A stretch of 64,000 bases of DNA from Cystobacter fuscus DSM 2262. GTDB taxonomy: Bacteria; Myxococcota; Myxococcia; Myxococcales; Myxococcaceae. Position numbers and translations under genes: made by a program. The notes beneath the pieces were generated by a model. The model was given only the letters and a program-made list of their open reading frames with translations, was not told the origin of the DNA and did not search any database. This document shows, piece by piece, positions 41,227 to 50,451 of the stretch; position 1 is the first letter of the stretch, and each line of letters opens with the position of its first letter. The stretch is taken from NCBI RefSeq assembly GCF_000335475.2, contig NZ_ANAH02000025.1, positions 1 to 64,000 of the forward strand, written 5' to 3'.

Positions 41227-42021
41227 ATGATCATGGGCAAGGAAAAAGGCCTGGCAGTTGTCACCGGAGCTTCTTCGGGTATTGGTGCCACGTATGCCGC
41301 GCGGCTGGCGGCGCGCGGCTACTCGCTCTTGCTGGTCGCGCGTCGGCCTGACCGCCTCGCCAGCCTCAAGGATGAATTGTCTCGCGCGCACCAGGTAGAC
41401 GTGGAGACGGTCGTCGCGGATCTCGAGAGTCCTTCGGATCTGTCCAACGTCGAGGCGCGCGTCGCGTCCGATGACGTCACCTTCCTCGTCAACAACGCCG
41501 GCGCGGGAGGTCTGGGCAGAAGCGCCAATATGACCGCCGATCAGCTTGATCGCGTCATCAAGTTGAACATCACCGCCCTCACGCGCCTCTCGCACGCGGC
41601 GCTGTCGGCCTTCCGCGAGCGCAACGCGGGCGTTCTGGTGAATATCGGCTCGGTCGTGGCGCATTCGCCGTCGGCGGGTGGCGCCGCCTACAGCGCTTCG
41701 AAGGCCTATGTGCTGAACTTCACCCGGTCCTTGCAGATGGAGTACGCGGACAAGCCGATCCAGATTCAACTCGTCATGCCCGGGCCGATCCGCACCGAGT
41801 TCTTCTCGTCCCAAGGCATGAGCGACTCGGTCTTTCCGAACGAGGCCTATCTCACCGCGGAACAGCTCGTGGACGCCGCACTCGCCGGGCTCGATGCGGG
41901 GGAGGGCGTGACCGTGCCGTCCGTGCTCGACGTGCGGACCTGGCAGGCATTGGAGGCGGCGCGCGTCGAGTTCATGAAGGCGACGATGTCGGGCAAGGTC
42001 GCGCCGCGCTACCTCAGGTAA
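41227..42021 (+). CDS. SDR family oxidoreductase
   Basis: About 264 residues with TGASSGIG (NADPH motif with VARRPDR for the 2'-phosphate), NNAG (LVNNAGAGG), catalytic Ser in VNIGSVVAH and Tyr-x-x-x-Lys in YSASK. The C-terminus (VMPGPIRTEFF) matches the YqjQ/DltE-like SDR group with broad ketone or fatty-acyl substrates. GAGGAA is 2-4 bases before the ATG at 41227; the Met at 41233 has a better spacing and may be the true start. Probably cotranscribed with the tautomerase. Confidence 0.88.
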   Translation: MIMGKEKGLAVVTGASSGIGATYAARLAARGYSLLLVARRPDRLASLKDELSRAHQVDVETVVADLESPSDLSNVEARVASDDVTFLVNNAGAGGLGRSANMTADQLDRVIKLNITALTRLSHAALSAFRERNAGVLVNIGSVVAHSPSAGGAAYSASKAYVLNFTRSLQMEYADKPIQIQLVMPGPIRTEFFSSQGMSDSVFPNEAYLTAEQLVDAALAGLDAGEGVTVPSVLDVRTWQALEAARVEFMKATMSGKVAPRYLR

Positions 42022-42042
42022 TCGGCTAGGGTGGTGTCCACC

Positions 42043-42537
42043 ATGACGGAGACCCTCCTCGACCCGACCTCGCTTCCGTTGCAGCCGACCGCGCCTGGCT
42101 CCAGCGTGCGGCGTTTCACCAAGACGTTCCCCACGCAGCTGCCGCCCGAGGTGCTCTGGACGGAGTTCACGCGCACCCTGACGGACTCGCACGAGGGCGT
42201 CCTGTGGGCGAACGACATCTCCTGGATACGCGCCTTGAACGCCCCCTTGAGGGAGGGCACCGTGCTCGCCGAGCGCATGGAGCCCACGGGCGCCGTGCTG
42301 CACTACCGCCTGATGGAGTTCTCCCCCCCGAAGCAGCTGCGGTACGCCTCGCTTCAGGGCCATCCCCTGGCGGCGAGCGCCACGGTCTCCATCGAGGCGC
42401 CCGAGGGGAAGGCCACGCTGCTCTGGCAGGGCGAGTATTTCGGTTCCGAGGCCCAGTTGCTGGGGTTGGACCGTGTGCACGCGGCGTTCTTCTCTCAGTT
42501 CGCCGCGCGGCTCCAGCAGTTGGACGCCACGAGATGA
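42043..42537 (+). CDS. SRPBCC (START-like) domain protein
   Basis: A 164-residue protein. VRRFTKTFPTQLPPEVLWTE is the first strand and helix, then REGTVLAERMEPTGAVLHY, SPPKQLRYAS and GKATLLWQGEYF give the curved beta-sheet, and a long C-terminal helix ends it. This is the Bet v1/START-like fold that holds hydrophobic ligands (polyketide cyclases, lipid carriers). No catalytic residues can be named. It follows the SDR by 21 bp and ends one base before the convergent fadD-like gene. Confidence 0.7.
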   Translation: MTETLLDPTSLPLQPTAPGSSVRRFTKTFPTQLPPEVLWTEFTRTLTDSHEGVLWANDISWIRALNAPLREGTVLAERMEPTGAVLHYRLMEFSPPKQLRYASLQGHPLAASATVSIEAPEGKATLLWQGEYFGSEAQLLGLDRVHAAFFSQFAARLQQLDATR

Positions 42538-42538
42538 G

Positions 42539-44155
42539 TCAGCTCGTCGGGGGCCGCAGCTCCCGGCGGAGGATCTTCCCCACGTTGCTCTTGGGAAGCT
42601 CCGCGCGGAACTCGATGGACTTGGGCCGCTTGTAGCCGGTGAGCTGCTCGCGGCAGAAGTCGATCACCTGGGCCTCGGTGAGGGCCGGGTCCTTCTTCAC
42701 CACGAAGAGCTTCACCGCCTCGCCCGAGTGCGCGTCGGGCACGCCCACGGCCGCCACCTCCAGGACACCGGGGTGCGCGGCGACCACGCCCTCCACCTCG
42801 TTGGGGTAGACGTTGAAGCCCGACACGAGGATCATGTCCTTCTTGCGGTCCACGATGCGCAGGAAGCCGCGCTCGTCCTGGACGGCGATGTCGCCGGATT
42901 TGAGGAAGCCATCGGGCGTCATGACCCGGGCCGTCTCCTCCGGGCGGTTCCAGTAGCCGGCCATCACCTGGGGGCCGCGGATGCACAGCTCCCCGGGCTC
43001 TCCGAGCGGCACCTCCTTTCCCTCGTCATCGCGCAGGGAGACCTCGGTGGAGGGCAGGGGCAGACCGATGCCGCCGGAGTATTCCGTGTCGGTGAGCGGG
43101 TTGCAGGTCACCCCGGGGGAGGCCTCCGTCAGGCCGTAGCTCTCGAGGAGCGGCACGCCGGTCAGGGAGAACCACTTCTGCGCGACGACCCGCTGCGCCG
43201 CCGCGCCACCGCAGGTGGCGATCAGCATTTGGGAGAGGTCGAGCTTGCCGAGATCGGGGTGGTGGACGAGCGCGTTGAAGAAGGTGTTGACCCCCGGCAG
43301 GGCATGGATGGGCCGATGGGACAGGGTCTGGATGATGCCGGTGATGTCTCGCGGGTTGGGGATGAGGATGTTCATCGCGCCCACGTGCATGCCCAGCAGC
43401 GCGCAATTGTTGAGCGCGTAGATGTGGTAGAGCGGCAGCACGCAGACGAAGGTGAGGGGTTGGCCCTGGCGCTTGCGCAGGACGGGCTGAAGCCAGGCCT
43501 CGGTCTGCAGCATGCTGGCGACCAGGTTGCGGTGCAGCAGCATGGCGCCCTTGACCACGCCGGTGGTGCCCCCCGTGTATTGGAGGAAGGCGATGTCGTC
43601 GGGCGACACGGTGATGGGGGCGAGCGGGAGCGTCTGGCCCTCGGCCAGCACGCGCTCGAACGGGACCGCCTGGGGCAGGGGAGAGGCGGTGCCCGGCGCG
43701 CCCGCGGCCACCGTCACCACGTGCCTCAAGGCGGTGTTGCCCAGGATCTTCTGGAGGGTGGGGGCGAAGGTCTCCAGGAGGAAGAGGGCCACGGCCCCGC
43801 TGTCCTTGAGCTGGTACTCCAGCTCGCGCGGGGTGTAGAGCGGGTTGACGTTCACCACGGTGCAGCCCGCGCGCAGGATGGCGGCGACACACACCGGGTA
43901 CTGCGTCAGGTTGGGCATCATGATGGCCACGGCCGAGCCACGCGCGAGCCCCCGGGCCTGCAACCACGCCGCCACCTGGCGCGACAGGGCATCGAGCTCG
44001 CGGTAGGTGATGGACTGGCCCATGCACTCGAACGCGGGGCGATCGGCGTACATGCGGAACGACTCGTCCATGAGGTGGGCGAGCGAGGCGTAGCGCGTGC
44101 CATCGATCTCGGTTGGAACGCCCGGGGGGTAGTACTCGAGCCAGCTCTTCTCCAT
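42539..44155 (-). CDS. fadD: Long-chain fatty acid-CoA ligase
   Basis: A 538-residue ANL adenylate-forming enzyme of usual size. The AMP-binding P-loop is QYTGGTTGVVKGAML, A5 is YGLTEASPGV, the A8 hinge is GFLRIVDRKKDMILVSGFNV and the A10 Lys is in LPKSNVGKILRREL. The sequence around the loop (YTGGTTGxxKGAMLxHRN) is the FadD signature. The protein would activate fatty acids to acyl-CoA for beta-oxidation or lipid synthesis at the inner membrane. The start at 44155 was chosen because the homologous N-terminus MEKSWLEYYPPGVPTEI begins there. No operon partner; convergent with the SRPBCC gene. Confidence 0.93.
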   Translation of the reverse strand: MEKSWLEYYPPGVPTEIDGTRYASLAHLMDESFRMYADRPAFECMGQSITYRELDALSRQVAAWLQARGLARGSAVAIMMPNLTQYPVCVAAILRAGCTVVNVNPLYTPRELEYQLKDSGAVALFLLETFAPTLQKILGNTALRHVVTVAAGAPGTASPLPQAVPFERVLAEGQTLPLAPITVSPDDIAFLQYTGGTTGVVKGAMLLHRNLVASMLQTEAWLQPVLRKRQGQPLTFVCVLPLYHIYALNNCALLGMHVGAMNILIPNPRDITGIIQTLSHRPIHALPGVNTFFNALVHHPDLGKLDLSQMLIATCGGAAAQRVVAQKWFSLTGVPLLESYGLTEASPGVTCNPLTDTEYSGGIGLPLPSTEVSLRDDEGKEVPLGEPGELCIRGPQVMAGYWNRPEETARVMTPDGFLKSGDIAVQDERGFLRIVDRKKDMILVSGFNVYPNEVEGVVAAHPGVLEVAAVGVPDAHSGEAVKLFVVKKDPALTEAQVIDFCREQLTGYKRPKSIEFRAELPKSNVGKILRRELRPPTS

Positions 44156-44264
44156 GCGTGTCGCCTCGTCGATCCTGGATCCTGACCCCGGATGATAGCC
44201 GTGCCCGGCCACCTTGTGGCCTGTCGTGTGGACTGACGGCTGAAGAGGCTCGGCTCATGCGCCT

Positions 44265-45098
44265 TCACGCGAGGTCGGTGGAGGCCGCGAAGTCCTTCTG
44301 GGGCTCGATGTCCGCCAGGCGCTCCCTGAGTGCCTTCACGAGCGCCGCGTACGCGTCACCGCCGAGCACCAGGCGCTTGGGCGCGGGATGCTGATCGACA
44401 CTCGCGATCATGAGCTGGGCCATCCTGGCGGCGTCGCCCTTGGGCAGGTGCGACGTGTCCTCGAGGAGCGCGTGGACCCTGCCCACGGGCGTGCCCTCGT
44501 AGACGGCCATCTTCGCGCCGACCTTCGCGCTCCCGAATCGGAACTTCGTTCGTGCGCCGCCCGGCTCGACGATCGTGACGCCGATGTTGAACGGCGCGAG
44601 CTCCTGCATCATCGACTCGACGAAGCCCTCGATGCCCCACTTGCTCGCGTGGTAGAGCGACCCCCCGGCGCCGGCCGCCTGTCCGCCGTACGTGGAGATC
44701 TGGAGGATTCGCCCACCCCCTTGCGCGCGCAGGTGCGGAGTGGCGGCGCGAATGACCTGGATCGAGCCGAGCAGGTTGGTGTTGAGCTGGTGGACGATCT
44801 GCTCGTCCGTGAACGCCTCGGCGGCGCCGAAGAGGCCGTAGCCGGCGTTGTTGACGACCACGTCCACTCGCCCGAGTTCGGCGAACGCCCGGTTCACCAC
44901 CTGCTTGATGGCCGGCGTATCGGTGACGTCGAGGTGCGCGAGCCAGAGGCGATCACCGTGGCGCGCCTGGAGGTCGTCCATCGCGTCCAGCTCGCGAACG
45001 GTGCCCGCGACGCGGTCGCCGCGCGCCAGGAGTTGCTCCGTCATGTGGCGGCCGAAACCACTGCCCACGCCCGTGATGAACCAGGTTCTCTGTGTCAT
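44265..45098 (-). CDS. SDR family oxidoreductase
   Basis: A 277-residue classical SDR: TGVGSGFG cofactor loop, NNAG (VVNNAGYGLF), catalytic Ser in ILQISTYGG and Tyr-x-x-x-Lys in LYHASK. The C-terminal part (VEPGGARTKFRF; KRLVLGGDAYAALVKALRE) matches the oxidoreductase/retinol-dehydrogenase-like 'YbbO' group. Start at 45098 (MTQRTWFITG). It is divergent from the LysR gene at 45195 with a 96-bp gap; such pairs usually have the LysR regulate the SDR. Confidence 0.9.
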   Translation of the reverse strand: MTQRTWFITGVGSGFGRHMTEQLLARGDRVAGTVRELDAMDDLQARHGDRLWLAHLDVTDTPAIKQVVNRAFAELGRVDVVVNNAGYGLFGAAEAFTDEQIVHQLNTNLLGSIQVIRAATPHLRAQGGGRILQISTYGGQAAGAGGSLYHASKWGIEGFVESMMQELAPFNIGVTIVEPGGARTKFRFGSAKVGAKMAVYEGTPVGRVHALLEDTSHLPKGDAARMAQLMIASVDQHPAPKRLVLGGDAYAALVKALRERLADIEPQKDFAASTDLA

Positions 45099-45126
45099 GG
45101 CCACGTCCTTGCGGTGCCGCGAGGTA

Positions 45127-45147
45127 GATGCGGTCATCTTTCGCATC
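45127..45147. promoter_or_regulatory. Inverted repeat in the SDR-LysR gap
   Basis: GATGCG-GTCATCTTT-CGCATC (6-9-6) lies near the middle of the divergent gap. Location and symmetry fit a LysR-type regulator binding site, although the exact T-N11-A motif is not met. Confidence 0.5.
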
Positions 45148-45194
45148 CAGGGCGGACATGGACAATTCCCCCGGGGAGAGACACACTGGAACGC

Positions 45195-46130
45195 ATGCCG
45201 TACCAATCAGACCATGCGCTCGAGGAGCTCCGGGCCTTCGTCGCGGTAGTCGAGGCCCAGGGATTCAGCGCCGCCGCGCGGGCGACGCGGGGAAGGAAGG
45301 CGACGCTCAGCAAGCGCGTCCAGGAGCTCGAGGCGCGCCTCGGCGTGCCGCTGCTCGTGCGGACCACGCGCTCGCTGCGACTGACCGACGAGGGCCGCGC
45401 CTATTTCGAGCATGCGTCGCGCGCACTCGCCTCGGTGCGCGACGCCGAGGCCGTGGTCCTCTCCGCGAAGGCCGAGCCGCGCGGCGTCTTGCGTGTCACG
45501 ACCTCGGCGGCGCTGGCGGCCCTGGTGATGGACAGCGTGGTGGCGGCCTACCTCGCCAGGCATGCGCGGGTGCGTGTCGAGCTCCACGTGTCGGAGCATC
45601 GAGGTGATCTCGTCCGCGAGGGCTTCGACCTCGCCGTGTGGGCGGGCGCGCTCGAGGATTCGTCACTCATCGCGCGAAGGCTCGGCGTCGCCGACGGGGG
45701 TTACTACGCCAGCCCGCACTATCTCGCGCGGAGACCCGAGCCGAAGTCGCCAGAGGAGGTCGCGGCGCACGACACGATCGCGGTTCCCAAGGGCGATGCG
45801 CCGATGGACTGGACCTTCGTCGTCGCGGGAAGGCCCAAGCGAGTCACGTTGCGCCCCCGCCTGGTCGTGTCCGACCTGGCGCTCGCGGCGCGGGCCGCGG
45901 CCGCTGGGATGGGGATCGTCCGCGCTCCGTCCTCGGTCGTGGAGCCGTATCTCGCGAAGAAGCAGCTCGTGGCCATCCTGCGAGAGTCGACACCGCCTGG
46001 GCTCGAGGTGCATGCCGTCTTTCCCGTCGGTGGTGCACTCGTGCCCAAGACGCGCGTGTTCGTGGATCTGCTTCAGGCGTGGTTCGAGCGCGAGCCGCAC
46101 GGAGCCAGGCGCGGCGACAGGCAGCGCTGA
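45195..46130 (+). CDS. LysR family transcriptional regulator
   Basis: A 311-residue regulator. The N-terminal winged helix has FVAVVEAQGFSAAARATRG and LSKRVQELEARLGVPLLVRT, the standard LysR HTH. Residues about 90-300 form the two-lobe effector domain (GVLRVTTSAALAALV; REGFDLAVWAGALEDSS), of the CrgA-like group. It faces away from the SDR at 44265 and most likely controls it together with its own gene. The effector is unknown. Confidence 0.93.
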   Translation: MPYQSDHALEELRAFVAVVEAQGFSAAARATRGRKATLSKRVQELEARLGVPLLVRTTRSLRLTDEGRAYFEHASRALASVRDAEAVVLSAKAEPRGVLRVTTSAALAALVMDSVVAAYLARHARVRVELHVSEHRGDLVREGFDLAVWAGALEDSSLIARRLGVADGGYYASPHYLARRPEPKSPEEVAAHDTIAVPKGDAPMDWTFVVAGRPKRVTLRPRLVVSDLALAARAAAAGMGIVRAPSSVVEPYLAKKQLVAILRESTPPGLEVHAVFPVGGALVPKTRVFVDLLQAWFEREPHGARRGDRQR

Positions 46131-46245
46131 GGGCGATACCAGCAGGTCTGATCAGTAAGAGACGGCGCACAGGCCATCTGGACGGATGGCCAACCCCCCT
46201 TCCTTCCTGCTCCATTGCCGCGTCTTCAAGTCGCGCGGGGGGTTC

Positions 46246-48576
46246 ATGAAAAGGGCATTCATTCCATGGATGTTGGCGCTCACCGTGGCGCTGCTGGCGG
46301 GCTGCTCGGCCTCTTCCTCCGAAACCGGCTCGGCACGGTTCGCCGTCTCCGTGCCCCAAGCCCTCTCCTCAGAGATCGCCCGCGTCTCCGTCACTTCCAG
46401 CGCCTCGGACATTCCCTCCGTGACCTTGGAGCTGGCACCCACCCAGGGCATCTGGGGCGGTACCCTCGGCAACATCCCCGCGGGCGCCCATCGCTCCTTC
46501 CAGGCACGGGCCTTCGACGCTTCGGGCATCCTGCTCTTCCAGGGCGCCGCTTCCGGCGTCACCCTCTCTGAAAACCAGACGACCCTCGTCGCCATCACCC
46601 TCCAGGAAGTCAATCCTCCTCCCGCCTTCGACAATGAGGCCCCGCTCATTGACTTCCTGGAGGCCTCCGCCATCTCCGTGCCCGTCGGCGGCTCTCTTTC
46701 CCTGGTGGCCTCGGCCCATGATCCCAACCCGGGCGACACCCTCTCCCATGACTGGACGGCCACCGCGGGCTCCTTCTCTTCTCCCTCCGAGTCCTCCACT
46801 TCGTGGACGGCGCCTGCCTCCACCGGCATTCAGACCCTCACCCTCACCGTGACGGACTCACGTGGCCTGTCCGCTCGCGTTGTCCTCGCCATCCAGGTCT
46901 CCTTCCACGGCGGAGCGGGAGAGGCTCAACTTTCCATCGCCTTCAACAGCTCACCTCGGGTGGCCTCCCTCACGGCCTCGCCCACGCGGCTTCCCGTCGG
47001 GCAGACGACCTCTGTCTCCGTCTCCGCCTCCGACCCGGATGGCGACAGCCTTTCCTATTCATGGAGCGCCTCCTGCGCCGGCTCCTGGACCAACGCCTCC
47101 TCCCACTCCGCTCGATTCACCCCCTCACTCCTGCCCGCCGGCGCCTGCAACAACTGCCGCCTGACTGTCGCGGTTTCAGACGGACACGGCGGGCTGAACA
47201 CCGGCACCGTCGCCCTGTGCATCAGCAACACGCCTCCTTCCCACCAGTTCCCTCCCGACATCCTCCGCACCTACCGCTCCTCGGACTCCGCCTCCCCGGG
47301 CCAGGTGCTCACCTATGAAGTGGTTGCCAGCGATCCGCAGGGCTCTGCCCTCTCCTTCAACTGGGAGGCCTCGACAGGTGCGCTGGACCCGCCGAGCCAC
47401 GACGCCTTCCGCAGCCGCGTCACCTGGACCGCCCCTTCCTGTGTCAGCGCCAGCACGCCCCCGTCCATCACCGTCACCGTCATCAACGCCTTCTACCGGA
47501 CCGCGACCCGGAGCTTCGCGGTGACGGGGCTGCCGGCCTATCCTCCCCCCGTGGGCAGTTGGGCCCGGACGGGCTCCATGGTCCAACCCCGCCGCGCCCA
47601 CAGGGCGACGGTGCTGCCCGACGGCAAGGTCCTCGTCAGCGGGGGAGTGCTCGAGGAATTCGAGCTGGATGCCTACTCCTACAAGACGGCGGAGGTGTAC
47701 GACCCGGCCACGGGCACCTGGAGCCTGACCGGTTCCATGGCCGGCGAGCGCGCCTACCACACGACGACGCTGCTGCCCGACGGCAAGGTGCTCGTCGTGG
47801 GGGGAACCGGTCTCGACGCGATGGAAGGAACGATCGGCGGGGTCGAGACGGCGGAGGTGTATGACCCGGCCACGGGCGCCTGGACCGCGACTGGCTCCAT
47901 GGCGGACGAGCGCACCCACCACACGGCGACGCCGCTGCCCGACGGCAAGGTGCTCGTCGTGGGGGGCAGCAACCGCTCGACCACGGAGCTGTATGACCCG
48001 GCCACGGGCACTTGGAGCGCTACCGGCTCCATGGCCTCACCTCGCTACGATCACACGGCGACGCTGCTGCCCGACGGCAAGGTCCTCGTCGCCGGGGGAT
48101 GGAGCGGTACAAGCTTTCTCGCGACAGCGGAGGTGTATGACCCGGCCACGGGCACCTGGAGCGCCACCGGATCCATGGCCTCATCCCGCGAAGGCCACAC
48201 GGCGACGCCGCTGTCCGACGGCAAGGTGCTCGTCGTGGGGGGCCGCAACCTCCCGACCGCGGAGGTGTATGACCCGGCCACTGGCACCTGGAGCGCCACC
48301 GGCTCCATGGCCGAAGCGCACTTCACCCACACGGCGACGCGGCTGCCCGACGGCAAGGTGCTCGTCGTGGGAGGATTTGGCGGCATCGAAGCGTCCCAGG
48401 TGACGGCGGAGGTGTACGACCCGGCCACAGGTACCTGGCGCCTCGCCGCCCCCATGCTCATCGCTCGCCAGAACCTCGCGGCGGTGCTGCTGCCCGACGG
48501 CAAGCTCCTCATCGCGGGAGGACATATCGTCGATGGCGATATTCAACTCGCGGCGGCGGAGCTGTTCACGCCCTGA
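46246..48576 (+). CDS. Kelch-repeat surface lipoprotein
   Basis: A 776-residue protein with lipobox VALLAGC. Residues about 40-430 form Ig-like beta-sandwiches of PKD/cadherin type (VPVGGSLSLVASAHDPNPGD; SVSVSASDPDGDSLSYSWSA; TVAVSDGHGGL). From about 440 to the end there are seven Kelch-like blades, each of the form HTATLLPDGKVLVVGG followed by AEVYDPATGTWSATGSM, which would close one beta-propeller. Such proteins are abundant in myxobacteria and are presumed adhesion or surface-binding factors. It is alone in its transcription unit. The start at 46246 begins the signal peptide. Confidence 0.88.
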   Translation: MKRAFIPWMLALTVALLAGCSASSSETGSARFAVSVPQALSSEIARVSVTSSASDIPSVTLELAPTQGIWGGTLGNIPAGAHRSFQARAFDASGILLFQGAASGVTLSENQTTLVAITLQEVNPPPAFDNEAPLIDFLEASAISVPVGGSLSLVASAHDPNPGDTLSHDWTATAGSFSSPSESSTSWTAPASTGIQTLTLTVTDSRGLSARVVLAIQVSFHGGAGEAQLSIAFNSSPRVASLTASPTRLPVGQTTSVSVSASDPDGDSLSYSWSASCAGSWTNASSHSARFTPSLLPAGACNNCRLTVAVSDGHGGLNTGTVALCISNTPPSHQFPPDILRTYRSSDSASPGQVLTYEVVASDPQGSALSFNWEASTGALDPPSHDAFRSRVTWTAPSCVSASTPPSITVTVINAFYRTATRSFAVTGLPAYPPPVGSWARTGSMVQPRRAHRATVLPDGKVLVSGGVLEEFELDAYSYKTAEVYDPATGTWSLTGSMAGERAYHTTTLLPDGKVLVVGGTGLDAMEGTIGGVETAEVYDPATGAWTATGSMADERTHHTATPLPDGKVLVVGGSNRSTTELYDPATGTWSATGSMASPRYDHTATLLPDGKVLVAGGWSGTSFLATAEVYDPATGTWSATGSMASSREGHTATPLSDGKVLVVGGRNLPTAEVYDPATGTWSATGSMAEAHFTHTATRLPDGKVLVVGGFGGIEASQVTAEVYDPATGTWRLAAPMLIARQNLAAVLLPDGKLLIAGGHIVDGDIQLAAAELFTP
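47690..48450 (+). repeat. Tandem DNA repeats coding for the propeller blades
   Basis: Six units of about 130-165 bp contain nearly identical stretches such as GAGGTGTATGACCCGGCCAC, GGCACCTGGAGC and CTGCCCGACGGCAAGGT. Identity at the base level, including wobble positions, indicates recent expansion or gene conversion. Confidence 0.75.
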
Positions 48577-48665
48577 AGATCAGGAAGTTCGTTCCATATA
48601 TTGGCCCCATGGGAGCGGAACGCCGGAGCTGTGCCCGTCGGCGTGTCCCCGCCCAGGAGCCCCCC

Positions 48666-49535
48666 ATGTTCGCCCTCCCGATTCTCGTCCTCCTCGCCAC
48701 GACGCCCGCCCCGTCCTCCCTCCGGGAGTCCCTCCAGGAGCGCATCTCCCAGGTGAAGGGCGCGTCCGTGGCGGTCGCCTACCAACGCCTCGGGGGTTCC
48801 CCGGACGCCCTCTACCTGGAGGCGGATCGCTCCTTCCACGCCGCCAGCACCATGAAGGTGCCAGTGATGCTCGAGGTCTTCCGCCAGGTGGACGCCGGCA
48901 CCCTGTCCCTGGAGGAGCCCGTGACGCTCACCCGCGAGTTCGCCTCCATCGTGGATGGCTCGCCCTATGTGCTCGACGCGAAGGACGACGAGGACGCCGC
49001 CCTCCATGAGCGGCTCGGACAGTCCGTGCCGCTGCGTGAGCTGGTGGAGCGGATGATCACCCGCTCGAGCAACCTGGCCACCAACCTGGTCCTCTCCCGG
49101 GTGGACGCCCGGCGCGTGACGAAGACCCTGCGCGCCCTGGGAGCCCGGCGGATGACCGTCCTTCGAGGCGTGGAGGACGGCAAGGCCTATGCCCAGGGCC
49201 TGAACAACACCGCGACGGCGCGGGATCTCGCCTCGCTGTTGTCCGCCCTCGAGCGGGGCAGGGCGGCCTCTCCGGCCTCCACCCGCGCCATGCGCTCCAT
49301 CCTCCTGGCCCAGGAGCTCAACCGGGAGATCCCCGCCGGACTCCCACCGGGCACGCCCGTGGCGCACAAGACCGGGCAGATCTCCGGCATCCTCCACGAC
49401 GCCGCCATCGTCTACCCCCCGGGCCAGCCCGCCTACGTCCTCGTGGTGCTCACCCGCGGCATCCCCGACGAGGCGGTGGCGCGCTCGCTCATCGTGGAGC
49501 TTTCCCGCCAGGTGTACGCGCACGCGACGCGTTGA
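48666..49535 (+). CDS. Class A beta-lactamase-related serine hydrolase
   Basis: A 289-residue protein with a signal peptide (FALPILVLLATTPA). It has the S-x-x-K nucleophile in AASTMKVPVM (S61, K64), SSN in place of the class A Ser-Asp-Asn loop (RSSNLATN) and HKTGQISG for the KTG motif. The omega-loop Glu of true class A enzymes (ExxLN) is not evident. That places it in the PenP-like family of uncertain activity; it may be a DD-peptidase or weak beta-lactamase. ATG 48666 has AGGAG 8 bp upstream. No regulator or other wall gene adjoins it. Confidence 0.85.
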   Translation: MFALPILVLLATTPAPSSLRESLQERISQVKGASVAVAYQRLGGSPDALYLEADRSFHAASTMKVPVMLEVFRQVDAGTLSLEEPVTLTREFASIVDGSPYVLDAKDDEDAALHERLGQSVPLRELVERMITRSSNLATNLVLSRVDARRVTKTLRALGARRMTVLRGVEDGKAYAQGLNNTATARDLASLLSALERGRAASPASTRAMRSILLAQELNREIPAGLPPGTPVAHKTGQISGILHDAAIVYPPGQPAYVLVVLTRGIPDEAVARSLIVELSRQVYAHATR

Positions 49536-49594
49536 CACCCCTCGCCGGACGCGGCCGCCGAATGGTATGGGCGCGCACGCCCTTCCTTCGGAGG

Positions 49595-50389
49595 ATGATC
49601 TCCTTGCGTCCACTGCTGCTTTCCCTCGTCCTGCTCGTCACGGGTTGCGCGACGGCCCCCCGGGCCAAGACCGCCTCGGAGCGCCTCGCGGAACTCAAAC
49701 GCGAGCGTCAGGGAGCCCTGGCTCCCGCTTCACCGGAGGCGACTGCTTCGGAGGTGCCTCCCGAGCAGCCCGCTCCCCCCACGCCTCCCGAGGCTCCGGC
49801 GCCACCCGTCCCCGAGGCACCCCAGCCTCCCGCGCCCCCCGAACATCCACCCATGGAGCCCGCGGCGCCCGCCGCACCGGAGGCCCCCCCGGCACCTACC
49901 GCTCCCGTGTCTCCCTCCGCGCCCGTCCAGGGAAACGGTCCGCACAAGGGTGCACTGGGTCTCCATGGCTCCCTGGTCGGCTCGGTGACCGGGACGGGCA
50001 CGGGTTCCCTCTCGACGGTGGGCGTGCGCTATTTCGTCTCGGACTGGGTGGGGCTCAACCTGGAGGCGGGCTTCTCCATCGGCGCGGCGGAGCAAGCGAC
50101 GGTGTCCGGTCTGGGATTGGGCGTGGGGGTGAACCTCTATGGCGACAGCCCGGACGCCGCGTTGCGGCCCTACTTCACGACCGGCCTGGGGTTCACCAGT
50201 GTGACGGCCGGCAGCACCGGACTCATCAGCGTGGCCGTCTCGGCGGGAGGAGGATTGGAGTACTGGGTCCTCCCCCGGCTCTCGGTGAATGCGAGCCTCC
50301 TGCTCAACCTCGCCGCGGTCCCGGAGGCCGACACCTTCGCCCTGGCGACGGTCCGTCCGGGACTCGGCGTGACGCTCTACACCCCCTGA
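49595..50389 (+). CDS. Outer-membrane beta-barrel lipoprotein with Pro/Ala-rich linker
   Basis: About 264 residues. A lipobox signal (LLSLVLLVTGC) is followed by a long Pro/Ala/Glu-rich linker (residues about 40-110, PEAPAPPVPEAPQPPAPPEH). The C-terminal domain is beta-rich (GALGLHGSLVGSVTGTGTG; VGVRYFVSDWVGLNLEAGFS; YFTTGLGFTSVTAG), as in small outer-membrane porin-like barrels. The linker may span the periplasm. GGAGG touches the ATG at 49595, so the TTG at 49604 with better spacing may be the real start. Function unknown. Confidence 0.65.
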   Translation: MISLRPLLLSLVLLVTGCATAPRAKTASERLAELKRERQGALAPASPEATASEVPPEQPAPPTPPEAPAPPVPEAPQPPAPPEHPPMEPAAPAAPEAPPAPTAPVSPSAPVQGNGPHKGALGLHGSLVGSVTGTGTGSLSTVGVRYFVSDWVGLNLEAGFSIGAAEQATVSGLGLGVGVNLYGDSPDAALRPYFTTGLGFTSVTAGSTGLISVAVSAGGGLEYWVLPRLSVNASLLLNLAAVPEADTFALATVRPGLGVTLYTP

Positions 50390-50451
50390 CTCAGGGCGTC
50401 GCGGCCGATGGAGGCGTCTCCCGTGTCCTGCCTTTTTCACGGTGCGCGAAC

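Noticed and set aside
42473-44185. A 570-codon open frame opposite the fadD-like gene
   Set aside because: It reads as Arg/His/Gly-rich shadow of a well-supported gene with all ANL motifs.
47690-48450. Regular repeats considered as a CRISPR array
   Set aside because: Units are 130-165 bp, protein-coding and in frame; there are no 20-40 bp spacers and no cas genes.
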